From Cladophialophora immunda (Eukaryota > Ascomycota > Eurotiomycetes > Chaetothyriales > Herpotrichiellaceae): a stretch of DNA of 64,000 nucleotides. Numbering within the stretch: the stretch's first letter is position 1; every line of letters starts with the position of its first letter. The position numbers were made by a program, and so were the translations under genes. Below are positions 21,201 through 31,981 of this stretch, in pieces. A model generated the notes under the pieces. The model was not told the origin of the DNA and did not search any database. It saw only the letters and a program-made list of their open reading frames with translations. The DNA lies in the NCBI RefSeq assembly GCF_000835495.1, contig NW_015622543.1, positions 1,534,239 to 1,598,238 on the forward strand. Reading direction: 5' to 3'.

Positions 21201-22648
21201 ATGAAGTCGCGAATACGTCCCTTTCTAGTACCGCTGGCCGGCTTACTTTCCTTAACCAATGCACTCACTCTCGACACAAGCAGCTTCGATTCCATCAAAT
21301 CTGTGACCTCTACTTTAGCATACGATATGATGACCTACTATTCAGGCAATCAGTCCGGACAAGTGCCAGGCCTGCTACCAGGTCCGTGTGACTCCACGGC
21401 TTGTTATTACTGGTGGGAAGCAGGCGCGATGTTTGGGTCTCTGATCCACTACTGGCAGTATACTGGGGACGACAGCTATAATTCTGTCGTGACGCAAGCT
21501 TTACAGTTTCAGGTTGGACCCGAAGAGAACTTCAACCCTCCGAACCAGAGCAAGAACATGGGCGTGGACGATCAAGCCTTCTGGGCATTTACGGCCATGG
21601 ACGCTGCCGAGGCGAATTTGCCGGATGTCGGGGGCGATGCTCCTTCCTGGCTGGCTCTGGCCCAGGCCGTATTCAACTTTCAATCAACCCTCTGGGATGC
21701 CGCCACATGCAATGGGGGAATGCGTTGGCAAGTTTACTCATTTAACGCGGGTTACAATTTGAAGAATACCATCTCCAACGGCGGCAACTTTCAACTGGCA
21801 GCGCGTCTCGCTCTATACACCGGGAACCAGACCTATGCGGACTGGGCCATCCAGATGTGGGATTGGATGGAAGCGAGCCCGCTGTTTCAATTTCAGGATA
21901 ATGTCCTTTATATCTGGGACAACACGGATGCGACCAACAACTGCACGGACGTGGCTCACCATGCCTGGACCTACAACTACGGCACAATGCTGATGGGCGC
22001 TGCTGCTATGTACAATTACACCAAGGGGGCCGAGCCGTGGGGAACGCGTGTCGACCAGATCTTGCAAGGGGCGTTCAATCTATTTTTTCCCGCGGAATAC
22101 GGCGGCAACATCATGACCGAGTTCCAATGTGAACCAAGCATGGTGTGTAACAACGACCAAAGCAGTTTCAAGGCTTACCTGTCTCGGTGGATGGCCGTTA
22201 CGGCCTTGCTTGTGCCCAGCACATATGACATAATTATGCCAAAACTGCAAGCTAGTGCTGCCGGCGCAGCGCAACAATGTACTGGAGGGGATAATGGTCG
22301 AATGTGTGGGCGGCGGTGGTATTCCAGCTTTGATGGCTCATCGGGCGTGGGGCAACAGGTATGTCCTTCTGTGAAAGGGAGGTCAATAACATTGCGCTCA
22401 ACTTGCTGACTTGGAATCAGATGCAAGCACTTGCTGTCATCGGAGCATCAACTATACATCCAGCCATTGCGCCCAAAACGGCGGGCACTGGAGGCACATC
22501 GGAGAGTGACCCCAATGCTGGGAATGATGCCGACGCCGATCCGGTCCAGTACTCACCCATCACAGTGGGAGATAAAGCTGGTGCTGGGATCCTGACGGTG
22601 TTTGTTATCGGCATCATTGTTGGAGGTACCATTTGGATCATCATGTAG
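21201..22648 (+). CDS. GPI-anchored GH76 endo-1,6-alpha-mannosidase-like protein (DFG5/DCW1 type)
   Basis: Two exons (21201-22358, 22421-22648; 62-nt intron) give 461 residues. A signal peptide (about 1-22) precedes the (alpha/alpha)6 GH76 domain. The catalytic Asp pair is at D123-D124 in NMGVDDQAFWAF, and YYWWEAGAMFG and NGGMRWQ are further family signatures. Several N-x-S/T sites occur. The second exon encodes a Gly/Asp-rich linker and a hydrophobic C-terminus (AGAGILTVFVIGIIVGG), as expected for a GPI anchor. DFG5 and DCW1 process the GPI glycan to attach mannoproteins to the cell wall, so action at the plasma membrane/cell wall is expected. Confidence 0.93.
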
Positions 22649-23210
22649 AACATGTACAGGAATAAGAGGGCATCATTGGAGTCCATTCTGGTTCTACGTC
22701 CAAGCATATCATAGGAGTCTATAGCGGGCCTTTGTGCATTGAATTTGATCATGCGTCCCAAGAAAGGATTGACGCACAGCGTACCGAGTAGCTAGTTCTA
22801 TTGGCTCCGTCGTAGCCTGACCTGCTTCTCAAGGGTCGAGGCTGGCTGGCGAGGTTAACAATCAGGCTGCGGATTCCCCTGGCTGGGTCCGTCGTGCACG
22901 TGTGGGGAAACCCACCTCGCTGCTCCAGACGAATTAATTACCGACTCACCGTTTTCGGCCAGTCAACAATCTTCCGTCTTTCGTCCTCCTAAACACTCCT
23001 TACTTCTGCGCATGGTGAATGACTACAATGACGTGGGACGGCTGTCTTGATTACGACTGATCTGCTTTGGAAAGTCATACTTTTGATTTACGGGATGGCG
23101 ATATAGATCTTTTTTGCCTACGACCTTCGCCTCTTTGTCTGTTACAATATTCTCAACTCATCAAATTGCCACGCACGACTCGCTTTGAATGATCAACCTG
23201 GCCAACGGTA
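22649..23210. other. Intergenic region with upstream ATG
   Basis: This is the 3' flank of the GH76 gene and the 5' flank of the next gene. An ATG at 23189 opens a 31-codon frame that overlaps the start of the downstream CDS in another frame. Confidence 0.5.
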
Positions 23211-24782
23211 ATGGAGAACGTGTCCAGTGCAGTGTCAGCTCAACATCTACCTTCGAGCGACCCATTAGAACCGGCCGACCATGACTCGAACAGCCCCCGG
23301 AATCCGACTCCAGCGCCATCGACGAACGCCACTGTTGCCCCAAGGAGGCACACAAAGGGACTGTCCCTGAACTTCCCTGTTCTGGTGCCTACCAGTGCGT
23401 CGTACTCTCAGTCCCCGACAATTGGGTCCGGAGTACAGAGCCCGATCGAATCAGCCAAATCGTCCCCTCGTATCCGCGCTGCCCCCTTCAGAGCGCCCGA
23501 CTCCGCGACCGAACCGCAGGATCAAGCCAAGACAAGAGGGAGCGCAGAGTACCTGACACTGCTGGCGGCACAGGAGAGAAAAGTCCTTGAGTTGAGGGAA
23601 GAACTACAGCGGGCAGAAGCGGACCTGCTGGTGCTGAAGAAGCAATGGGCGGCATACGAAGCGAACAAGAAGAGGGACGAAGTGAGGCAAGTGAAGAAGC
23701 TGCAGCCAGTGGCATTGGGCGAGGTCGTTGGCGGTGAAGGTGTCGTTGCAGAGGACGACCTGGATGAAGAACGAAGGCGGAAACGGGCACTCGTCGAGAG
23801 AAGCTATACGACTGGACCTTTCTCGGCGAGTAACGCAGTATCCAACGGCTTGGTTAGGAAGGGGTCAAAGCGAGTTTTTGAAGGGGGCCGACATACCAGA
23901 ACCTTGAGTCTGCTCAGTCCGACTTCTACAAAAGGCGCACTAAAACAGGCAGACGAACCACCACGCACGCGGGAAGACGCCGTGAACATCGATGGCGAAG
24001 AGATCAACAGACCTTCGCTCTCGAGGATGCCCACCCTCGACGGATTGATTTCAGGCGATGCCCTCCCCCTTGGCTTCGGGAAAACCTACAAAGACCTGGC
24101 GGCACATCGGAGATCTCTACCACCAGTCGCTGCAGATTTACTGGTGAAGCAGGGCAAACAGGTTTATGACGGAGTAAGGGAGGGTCTATGGACCTTCTTC
24201 GAGGATATCCGTCAGGCTACAGTTGGGGAAGAGGGCATCAACGGGACCGCTGCTCAGCAGCGCCCAGCGAGGCCGAGTCAGAAAAAGGCCTCAAGAAAGT
24301 CCTCCGACAAGCAAAGCAAACGCAGCTCGAAGGACAACGCTGAGAACCCCAATTCACGTCCCATGGAGCCCTCCTTCTGGAATGAATTCGGGCTCGATAC
24401 TCCTCACAAGGGCTCAACTCGAAAGGAGACGGAGAAGCCCAACGGACATGTCCAGCAGAAGAGCAGTACCGACTCTTCGAACACCCCCAGTCTGTTACCA
24501 GATCTGAACGACAATGACGACGCCGAGGACGGCTGGGATGCCTGGGACTCTCCTGTGAGCACCCGAGGACCCCTAATCGCAGAGACGGAGGACATCAGAC
24601 AAAGGCCAGAAGATGGAGAAGCTGGCCTTCCTTGGCCGGAGCTTGAGAGGATTACTCCAAGCAAGCTCACCCGGACCGTGAGCGATCTGATGAAGGAGTG
24701 GGATTCGAGTCAGGACGATCCCACGAAAACAAACGGGCTGGGTAATGGGCAGACGCACATACTCGACAGTCCGCATATGTGA
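23211..24782 (+). CDS. DUF4048-like protein with coiled coil, function unknown
   Basis: An intronless 523-residue protein, largely disordered and rich in S, P and charge. A basic patch RRHTKGLSLNFPV is near residue 46. A coiled coil spans about 110-160 (EYLTLLAAQERKVLELREELQRAE..). HTRTLSLLSP lies near 228, a GLWTFFEDIRQAT helix in the middle, and tryptophan/acidic motifs near the C-terminus are FWNEFGLD, DGWDAWDS and LPWPELERITPSKL. This arrangement matches fungal proteins annotated DUF4048, recognised from memory, so the family name is tentative. No membrane segment or catalytic motif is seen. An overlapping upstream frame starts at 23189. Confidence 0.7.
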   Translation: MENVSSAVSAQHLPSSDPLEPADHDSNSPRNPTPAPSTNATVAPRRHTKGLSLNFPVLVPTSASYSQSPTIGSGVQSPIESAKSSPRIRAAPFRAPDSATEPQDQAKTRGSAEYLTLLAAQERKVLELREELQRAEADLLVLKKQWAAYEANKKRDEVRQVKKLQPVALGEVVGGEGVVAEDDLDEERRRKRALVERSYTTGPFSASNAVSNGLVRKGSKRVFEGGRHTRTLSLLSPTSTKGALKQADEPPRTREDAVNIDGEEINRPSLSRMPTLDGLISGDALPLGFGKTYKDLAAHRRSLPPVAADLLVKQGKQVYDGVREGLWTFFEDIRQATVGEEGINGTAAQQRPARPSQKKASRKSSDKQSKRSSKDNAENPNSRPMEPSFWNEFGLDTPHKGSTRKETEKPNGHVQQKSSTDSSNTPSLLPDLNDNDDAEDGWDAWDSPVSTRGPLIAETEDIRQRPEDGEAGLPWPELERITPSKLTRTVSDLMKEWDSSQDDPTKTNGLGNGQTHILDSPHM

Positions 24783-26075
24783 AATGGAGCATACGAGATC
24801 GACATACGAGGAACACAGCGTTAGATTTATTTCCCGACTATCGGATCGTGTATTTTGTCTATTGACGCTATCGATGCCACGTGATTGACAGAACTGCGTG
24901 ACTTTACATCATCGGAGCTTTATTGGTGATGTACGGAGTATTTCCCTTGTCAACAACGTGTGGGTTCTGCAAGTATTCCACAGTTTCGACGAGGTCAGAC
25001 GACTTACAGATCGTTTTTGAATTTTTCCGCTCGACAGCAACGACCTATATCTCGCTGTGGTTATTGCGGAACAGCGCAAATTAATACCTCACATCCCTAT
25101 GCTTGGGCGAATCTGCACAAGACGCCCGCGTCAATATGTAGCACATCGCCCTAGCAACACAACACGATCCGATAATTCTAGAAGGGCCAGCTGACCCTGT
25201 CCCATCCCTCTTACGGCCCGCTGGGACCCGAGGGCTTGGATCCATTTCAGTCCCTTCAAGCCGGGATTGTGATTGTTTCGGGACCAGCCCGGCATGGACG
25301 ACCCTGTTACGAAGGACCTGGAGCGACTGAGAGTCTGGCGCAGCTCGACCTGAACAAGAACCGTGGCTACACCAGTCCCAGTCCAGACTGATAACGAGCA
25401 GAAAGGACCCCCCGTACTCGTTAGAAATTATGATGGAGCCGGATCAAGTAACGGGCCCCTGCATTAGCGTCGAACCTTCGGTGCATTAGTGGCTCTTGCA
25501 CCCTCGCACCTTTCCCCATCCTGCGCCGCGTTGCCATGGCAGCGCAACAGTCAACATCAAGCCTCTGCCGCCATCCAAATTTCTGCGGGCAACGTTTCTT
25601 GCCCTCTGCACCGCCCGCTACCGTGTATCCTGTAGCCCGTAGGTATCTATTCCCCATGGCCGACCTTTCGGGATATCCTAGTCGTGAGGCTTGATTCGGA
25701 ACGATATCCACGAGAGAGCCCCTTTTTTATGACCCCCGTCGTACAAGATACCTATATCCGCAGCGCCTCGGGCCCTGCAAGACCACCACTACCTCGCTTT
25801 TACCATTACCCTCACCTTCATCCTTTGTAACACTACCTCTTCCCCCCCTTGCTCTTGCATTTACTCTCCGGCGCAAGTTTGTTGCATTGTGGCATTTCTC
25901 AACTGGACGACATTATCAAATTTGTGCGCAGTTCCGACCCCGTCCATGACTCCCATGCGCGGCCAATGAACAGCACCGGGCGACCAGAAGTCCATTCGTG
26001 AGTGAAAGAGAAGATCATCCCACCACCGCAGTACCGAGGAGCAAAAACCAGCGCCAGCCGAACGGCACGCCCGCA
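24783..26075. other. Intergenic region
   Basis: No gene was recognised. The last 350 bp are pyrimidine-rich and form the probable promoter and leader of the kinase gene. The frame from 25998 to the first ATG at 26076 has no ATG of its own and is treated as leader. Confidence 0.5.
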
Positions 26076-28400
26076 ATGGCCATGGCCATGATTTCCCCTT
26101 TCTCGGAAGCGCCTCACCAAGCAGCAGCGCAGCCGCAGAGCTACTTCGAGATCCAAGATGATTCCGCGCACGGCGATACACTTGCGGACAAATACCAGAT
26201 GCTGGAAGAACTGGGTAGTGGCTCGTTCGGCGTCGTCTACAAAGCCATAGAGAAAGCCACGGGTGAAATCGTGGCTATCAAACATGTATGGAAAGACACA
26301 TTCGGGCTGGCGGCAACGGGTTTCAGCTAATGATTTTCGAAATAACAGGTGGACCTCGAATCTTCCGAAGAAGACCTTTCCGACATCTTGTCCGAACTTT
26401 CGGTCCTCTCATCATGCTCGAGCCCGCACGTCACAAAGTACCGCCTGGCGTTCCTCCGTCGACAGACTCTGTGGATCGTCATGGAATACCTGGGCGGCGG
26501 ATCATGCGCGGATCTCTTGAAGCCACCTCCCCATCGCTTATCCGAAAGCCACATCGCCATCATCTGTCGAGAGCTGCTCCTCGGCCTGGCATACTTGCAC
26601 GGCGAGGGAAAATTGCACCGAGATATCAAGGCCGCAAATATCCTGCTCGGCATGGACGGTCGGGTGAAGCTGGCCGACTTCGGCGTCGCCGCGCAGTTGG
26701 TCGGGCTGAAGAGCATGCGGAACACTTTTGTCGGAACTCCTTTTTGGATGGCACCGGAGGTCATTCAGCAGGAAGGCCACGACGCCAAAGCCGACGTCTG
26801 GAGTTTGGGGATCACGGCCATGGAGCTGGCAAACGGCGAGCCTCCGCACGCCAACGTCCACCCCATGAAAGTCCTATTCTTGATCCCGAAACAGTCGGCG
26901 CCGAGGCTGGAAGGACCCGGGTGGTCCAAAGACTTCAAAGACTTTGTTGCTTGCTGTCTCACCAAAGATGTCGACAAGAGGAAAAGTGCAAGGGAGTTGC
27001 TCAGCCATCGCTTCATCCGGTCGGCTGGAAAGATCGAGGGGCTCCAGGAGCTGATCGTCCGGAAGCAAGACTGGGAAGCCAGCAAGGGAGGAGACAGAAA
27101 CCTGAAGTATTACGCTGAAACGTTGAAAAACCTGTCGCAGGGCCGGAATGACGATGATTGGGTGTTTGAGACCGTCAAGGCCGTGCCGACCATGAGTTTC
27201 AAAGACTTCCACACCCAGCGGAAGAGGAAGGTGGAGAGAACGCCAGTCGACGTCCTGGGCGATGGCTTGGAGCAGAGCGCCGCACAGATGATGGAGGATT
27301 TGACCCTCGACCGGCGTACAGAGCCTGAACAGAGTCCGACCAAGCTGACGATGCGGAAGATCTCAGAGTCAACACAGCAACAGTACCACAAAGACCGAAG
27401 GGACTCTACTGATTCGTTATCGGGCAAGAGAACAAACAGAAAGCGACTATCTAGCGCCCAAGTCCGGCAGCCCCTGGGGGTGAACATGTCGTTTGGCAAC
27501 AGCCCGAGCACCGTCCGACAGTTCAGACGGGTATCGCCCAACGCGAACACCAGCCCCAACACGGAAAATGAGGACCCGAATTCTAGCGTCATTCGAACTC
27601 CGTCCAAAGCCAAACCTGGCCTGGCTTCTCTGGTGGACATTGAAACTTCGCTGCTGTCCAAGCCGGACAAGGCGTCGAGGTTCTCGTCGACCGCCACGAC
27701 CATCGCCATGGAGACCAAGGAGGCGAATCTAGGCCGCAAGCTCTATTCCAGCGCAATTGGCATCTCGTGTCAAGACGTGCTCAATGACACCGCCGACGAA
27801 GTCAAACGTGAAGCCGTTGCGCGGCTGGCCGAGGCATTCTCAGATTTGGAGAGCGTGGATCCAGACGGCATGTATCACATCATGCAGTCGATCATTTCAA
27901 AGATGAAGCAGGACGAGACGTTGAAAAGTATGCTACCACAGCAACCTTTAGCGGTCTCGCCGGAGAAGGAAATGCTGCAGTCGCCTCAGAAGCTAAGTGA
28001 CCCTTCCCAAATATCGCAGCTGGCGACGGCATCACCGCAACAACCCATTGGCGCCAACGAAAGCAGACAAGTTACCCCCAGCACACCCACGGGGAAAGGC
28101 GCTGTGGGTGCCAAATTGGTGCTGGCGCAAAACAATCCACACCTCAAGAGTCATCGACGGAGGCAGAGTGCACAAGCAGCCATTGTCAAATCCCGAGACA
28201 CAAGTCAGGTCTTTGCCAGTCCGTTAAGAAACACCAGTGTTGAGGAGAAGAGGAGAGCGAGTCTGTTAGAAGCTGATAATCAGACGGAAAGTGAGATGAT
28301 GAGTGGCTTAGCAGGTGGGTTGGAACACACGAGACAGCTAGCCGACGCGTTATTCGAGAGATGGTGCGAGGGGTTGAGGGTCAGATGGCCAGCTGTTTAG
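26076..28400 (+). CDS. Ste20-like germinal-centre kinase (MST3/Nak1/Kic1 type)
   Basis: Two exons (26076-26285, 26349-28400; 63-nt intron) give 753 residues. The kinase domain spans about 40-295: glycine loop GSGSFG (47-52), Lys69, HRD 160-162, DFG 180-182, activation-segment FVGTPFWMAPEV with APE at 205-207, and the Ste20 signature in that segment. The tail of about 450 residues is disordered and Ser/Pro-rich, followed by a helical stretch and a C-terminal conserved block (ALFERWCEGLRVRW). GCK-III kinases act with Mo25/Hym1 in the morphogenesis (RAM/SIN-linked) network at the cell cortex. Three in-frame ATGs (ATGGCCATGGCCATG) open the frame; the first is used here. Confidence 0.92.
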
Positions 28401-29724
28401 CAGGAGGGAACGAAGACACCAAAAGTGTTCATGGAGTCCTGGACACTCATATTATTGGGACCAAAGGGCATAAGAGGAGGGTGATGGCCGCATTCCTTTT
28501 TCCATTTGGATGTTGGTCCGAAAGCTCCCACCAGCAGATGCATGTGAAAAAGTCTACGACGGAATGGTTTGGGATTCCCAATTTGCATAGCGACATGGAG
28601 TCGGCGCCTGGATTCGGTCGGAAAGGGGTGTCTTTTGTTTGACTTGCTTGCTCCTTTTCATTCTCACATGTCATCCTGAGGCACAACGGCGCGCGACGTT
28701 ATAGCATCACCACCATCATCACCCCGACCATCACCGAAAGATCAACAACCGCCTTTGCATTGAAAGGGACAAGAAAAAGAGAAGACAAAAGTTACGATCT
28801 GATTTGTTGTTTGCACCAACTTTTTTCACGGCCGATACATACGAATTCTGAGGCGGGGGAAGAACAACGGAGTCTCTCTGGATGGATGTGGTTGACTAGA
28901 GCCTCAGAAGGGGGGGGGGGGTTGTCTTCGATAAGTCTTCTCTCATCGTGGAGAGGACTGGAGCGCTCGAATTCATAGAGAGGACCGAGCTCTGAGGACC
29001 GAGGACCGAGCCAGGGCTGCGGTTGGGAGCTGTGTAATTCAACCAGCCGAGTCAGGGCGGGAGGTGCTTCTCTGCTCGTATGGATGTATCAAAGGACGAG
29101 AATGTGTAAGAGAGGAGGGGAAAAGTGCGTGAAGGAAAGCGCGGCATCAAGGAAGCGGAAGGGACAAGTCCATGATCGACTTATGTAGAATACACCAGAA
29201 GAGACAGGGCTGGCGACAAGAGGCGAGCAGATAGATGGTGATCACACCTTCTGCATCTGCATCTGTATCTTCGTCTACTTCTGGCCCCCATGCATCTCTT
29301 CTGGACGACGCTGCTGTATTTTTATAGCCTATTAGATACCTTTGCAGGCAGACAGACAGGTACCGTACATCCATACAGACATGAACATAGATAGCCACTC
29401 TGCAAAAGAATCGCGGTCACTCAGCTGCTCATTCTTTCATGTCAGAGGAGGGGGATATGGAAACGTCGAATACAGCTTCAACTGGCTCCAATAGACCCAG
29501 TGTCTACGGCATTGTGTCCCTCGCACCTCTGTGCCTTTCAGAAGTGGCCCTTCAGTCACAGCGTAGCGTTTTGATGCAACCCTCTGCAATGAGCCTGGGT
29601 ATAAGGTATATCATATGGCCGCCTCCTGGGCTGGCTACGGGCTTTACGAATACAACGGATCCGTCCTGTCTTTCAGACTCTATTTGGGCAAGTCTAATTC
29701 TGGAAGATTCACGGGCTACTTGGA
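28401..29724. other. Intergenic region with short repeats
   Basis: No gene was recognised before the cyclase relic. A 12-nt G run lies at 28910-28921, and GAGGACCGA units recur at about 28979-29010. Frames such as 29439-29724 have no recognisable domain upstream of the relic. Confidence 0.5.
28910..28921. repeat. Poly-G homopolymer (12 nt)
   Basis: An uninterrupted run of 12 guanines downstream of the kinase gene. A GAGGACCGA-type short repeat follows about 60 bp later. Confidence 0.7.
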
Positions 29725-29888
29725 GGCCAATGAGGCGAAACTCCTTTCAACACGGGGAGCCATTCGACCTTGAGGAGCTAAGCAAGGAATGCCAACCCCA
29801 GGGACGTTATACGTTTTTCTTGTTCAGTATGCCTTTGAATATTCCCGGGGGAGTAGCAAGTCCAGCTAATATTATGGCTATTTTTTGA
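29725..29888 (+). pseudogene. C-terminal relic of a cyclase-family hydrolase
   Basis: The last 45 codons before the TGA at 29886-29888 read GEPFDLEELSKECQ.., then RYTFFLFSMPLNIPGG and VASPANIMAIF, which is the conserved C-terminus of fungal cyclase/kynurenine-formamidase-like proteins (PF04199 type). The intact paralogue at 37356-38849 ends with the same layout. Directly upstream only WRPM remains of the usual W-G-M-P-I-G-E, with a few extra codons inserted, and no metal-binding or central segments can be found. An ATG at 29457 leads into it in frame, but the intervening sequence has no family resemblance. It is a truncated remnant of a different subfamily member, tail-to-tail with the esterase at 30041. 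Confidence 0.75.
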
Positions 29889-30040
29889 ACGGGGGCGGAA
29901 AGCGTGTTCTTATTCGTGAGACATGGTTGAATGGATGGGTACCAAGTTACTCAAAACCCGTCAAAACTCATGTCGACACGACTACGCGGCAGCGTCTAGT
30001 GGTCTAATAAGAGGCCATGATCTCCTAGCATGTGGCCCAG

Positions 30041-31060
30041 CTACAGGACAGCTCTCTTGCCTAAATCCCTTGACGCATCGCTATGAGCAAGGACTCTTCT
30101 TATCCAGCTCCTCTTCGCCGCTATCGCCGCTTTTGAGACTGGCGCATCCGGCACGAAGATATCAAAGGCGTGAAAACCTCCCGGCCAGACGTGAAGCTCT
30201 GTCGAGATACCGCTCTTCCACAACACGGATGCGTACGCCACAGCCTCGTCGCGGAACACCTCGGCATCCCCGACGTCGATAAACGCCGGTGCCACGCCTT
30301 TCAGATCTGTTGCTCTAGACGGAGAAACCAGCTCACTGACGTTCGGTCCGCCCCTCTCGCTACCCAGCACACAATCCCACGCCATCCGATTCGTCCGTGC
30401 ACTCCAGAGTCCATCGTCTTCGAACTGCCTCGCTGACACCGAGTTGACGCGGTCATCCAACATCGGCGTCGAGAGCAACTGGGCACACAGATTTGGATGC
30501 CGCCAGTCTCTGGCGAGCACGGCACATGCTGCGGCAATGGGGGCGCCACCTGAGACACCGAGTACCATGATCTTCGATGGGTCAATGCCAAGGTTCGCGG
30601 CATGCTCAGCGACCCAAACTAACCCGGCAAAGCTGTCGTTCAGGGCCGCAGGCGCCGGGTGCTCGGGCGCAAGGCGGTATTCGACGCTGACGAGCACGAC
30701 GTCAATGCCCGAAAACCAATCCCCAACAGCCTCCAGCCCAGCAAACCGGTCGCGGGAGATTTGACCGCCGCCATGGATGTTGTAAACGGCAGGTCGGGCG
30801 CCTTTGGTAGAAGTCTTGGACCTGTAGACAGAGAGAGTGACAATGCCGCTGGAGTTGTCTTCAGGACCGGGAATATTGAACTCGGCCTTCTCCATATCAG
30901 GAAATTTGGCCAGGTATCTCGCTTCGGCCTCAGCATCGAGCCGGCCGCGAATCTTTTCGACACTGGAGTAGTCTTCCTGGCGTAGGGCCGCCAGGAATCC
31001 CCTGAAAGCCGGATCGAAAGGGGGACGGGGAATGACACTCGTCGGGGCGTGGTCGGACAT
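30041..31060 (-). CDS. Alpha/beta hydrolase, hormone-sensitive-lipase type
   Basis: An intronless protein of 339 residues. HSL-family signatures are all present: the oxyanion-hole HGGG (YNIHGGGQ), the strand YRLAPEHPAPAALND, the nucleophile elbow GVSGG, an Asp-bearing PAFIDVGDAEVFRDE and a C-terminal WPGGFHAFD with the catalytic His. Such enzymes cut short-chain acyl or lactone esters. There is no signal peptide, so it is probably cytosolic. The frame opens with TTG at 31066; the first ATG is at 31060. The gene sits at the left edge of the accessory block, beside the cyclase relic and upstream of the sugar porter, suggesting a role in releasing a substrate for that pathway. Confidence 0.9.
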   Translation of the reverse strand: MSDHAPTSVIPRPPFDPAFRGFLAALRQEDYSSVEKIRGRLDAEAEARYLAKFPDMEKAEFNIPGPEDNSSGIVTLSVYRSKTSTKGARPAVYNIHGGGQISRDRFAGLEAVGDWFSGIDVVLVSVEYRLAPEHPAPAALNDSFAGLVWVAEHAANLGIDPSKIMVLGVSGGAPIAAACAVLARDWRHPNLCAQLLSTPMLDDRVNSVSARQFEDDGLWSARTNRMAWDCVLGSERGGPNVSELVSPSRATDLKGVAPAFIDVGDAEVFRDEAVAYASVLWKSGISTELHVWPGGFHAFDIFVPDAPVSKAAIAAKRSWIRRVLAHSDASRDLGKRAVL

Positions 31061-31981
31061 CTTCAAGAGGACGTCGAGTTCAGTTGATCAGTTTCTCATG
31101 GGGCGATCAAGTGCGAGATAAATGTTATGAACCAGGAAATCCCAGCCAGAGCCCAAGCTATCTTGGCTATGCTATTAATTCGGCCTGAAGTTTCTTGATG
31201 TGAAAGTCCTAGACCAATTGTCGTTGATGCTCGGTTTTCTAGAACTGCAGGTGCCGAGGTTGCGCGGAAATCTAGGGAAACACCAGGTAGCAAAGCCGGA
31301 TTAGAGGGGCTGAGCAGATCGTAATATAGGGAAATGCAGCCACTGTCATATGGCCAGATTCGCGGTGGCAGCGTTTGATGGCAGTAATAGAGGCTCAATA
31401 GATATAATTGGGGGGCTTATGCTCCAGTCCGTTATCAATTACGGCCCACATTTTCGTTTTTGGGAATTCCCATTACTATTTTCGTTGGTGTAGTCGTCCG
31501 TCTCCTCTCCTCCATCACACACGCTCTACTCACCTTGTGGTCCCCTCAACTTCCGCTGGCTCGCCTTCAACCCGCCCTGGACACTCTCGACTTACTATCA
31601 ACGCACTCACGTCTTGCGACTTGTAGACCAGGCAAAGAATGGAAGTTTTTCGACAGCGAGAGAGGTCTAGTAAACTTGTCAGCTGAAAAGTTGATCAGTG
31701 CGGCAAGAGAGTTAAATGATCTCTACAACGCAACAATGTCCTGATGAGAGGTTCTGATAATTAAGTCACCAGCCCATCTCTAAATATTTCCAACGCTACG
31801 GCTACTTACTCTGGTCCAAACTACCTAGCAGAGTATAACCACATTCAGAAACATAACTTCTACGTTGTTTCACCCTCACACCAGAGACCAGCTTACCACC
31901 TATGGTTCGGGCACGCAGTTCGTTGCTCTCGAACCGGCGAACAGCTCGCTGGGCTCCATTTGTCAACTTCATCCTCCAGGC
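31061..31981. other. Intergenic region
   Basis: This is the esterase promoter side plus the 3' flank of the sugar porter. A 94-codon frame at 31460-31744 (+) has one hydrophobic stretch but no recognisable family, and is not called a gene. Confidence 0.45.

Noticed and set aside
31460..31744. 94-codon plus-strand frame with a hydrophobic start
   Set aside because: No family, no splice continuation and no supporting context.
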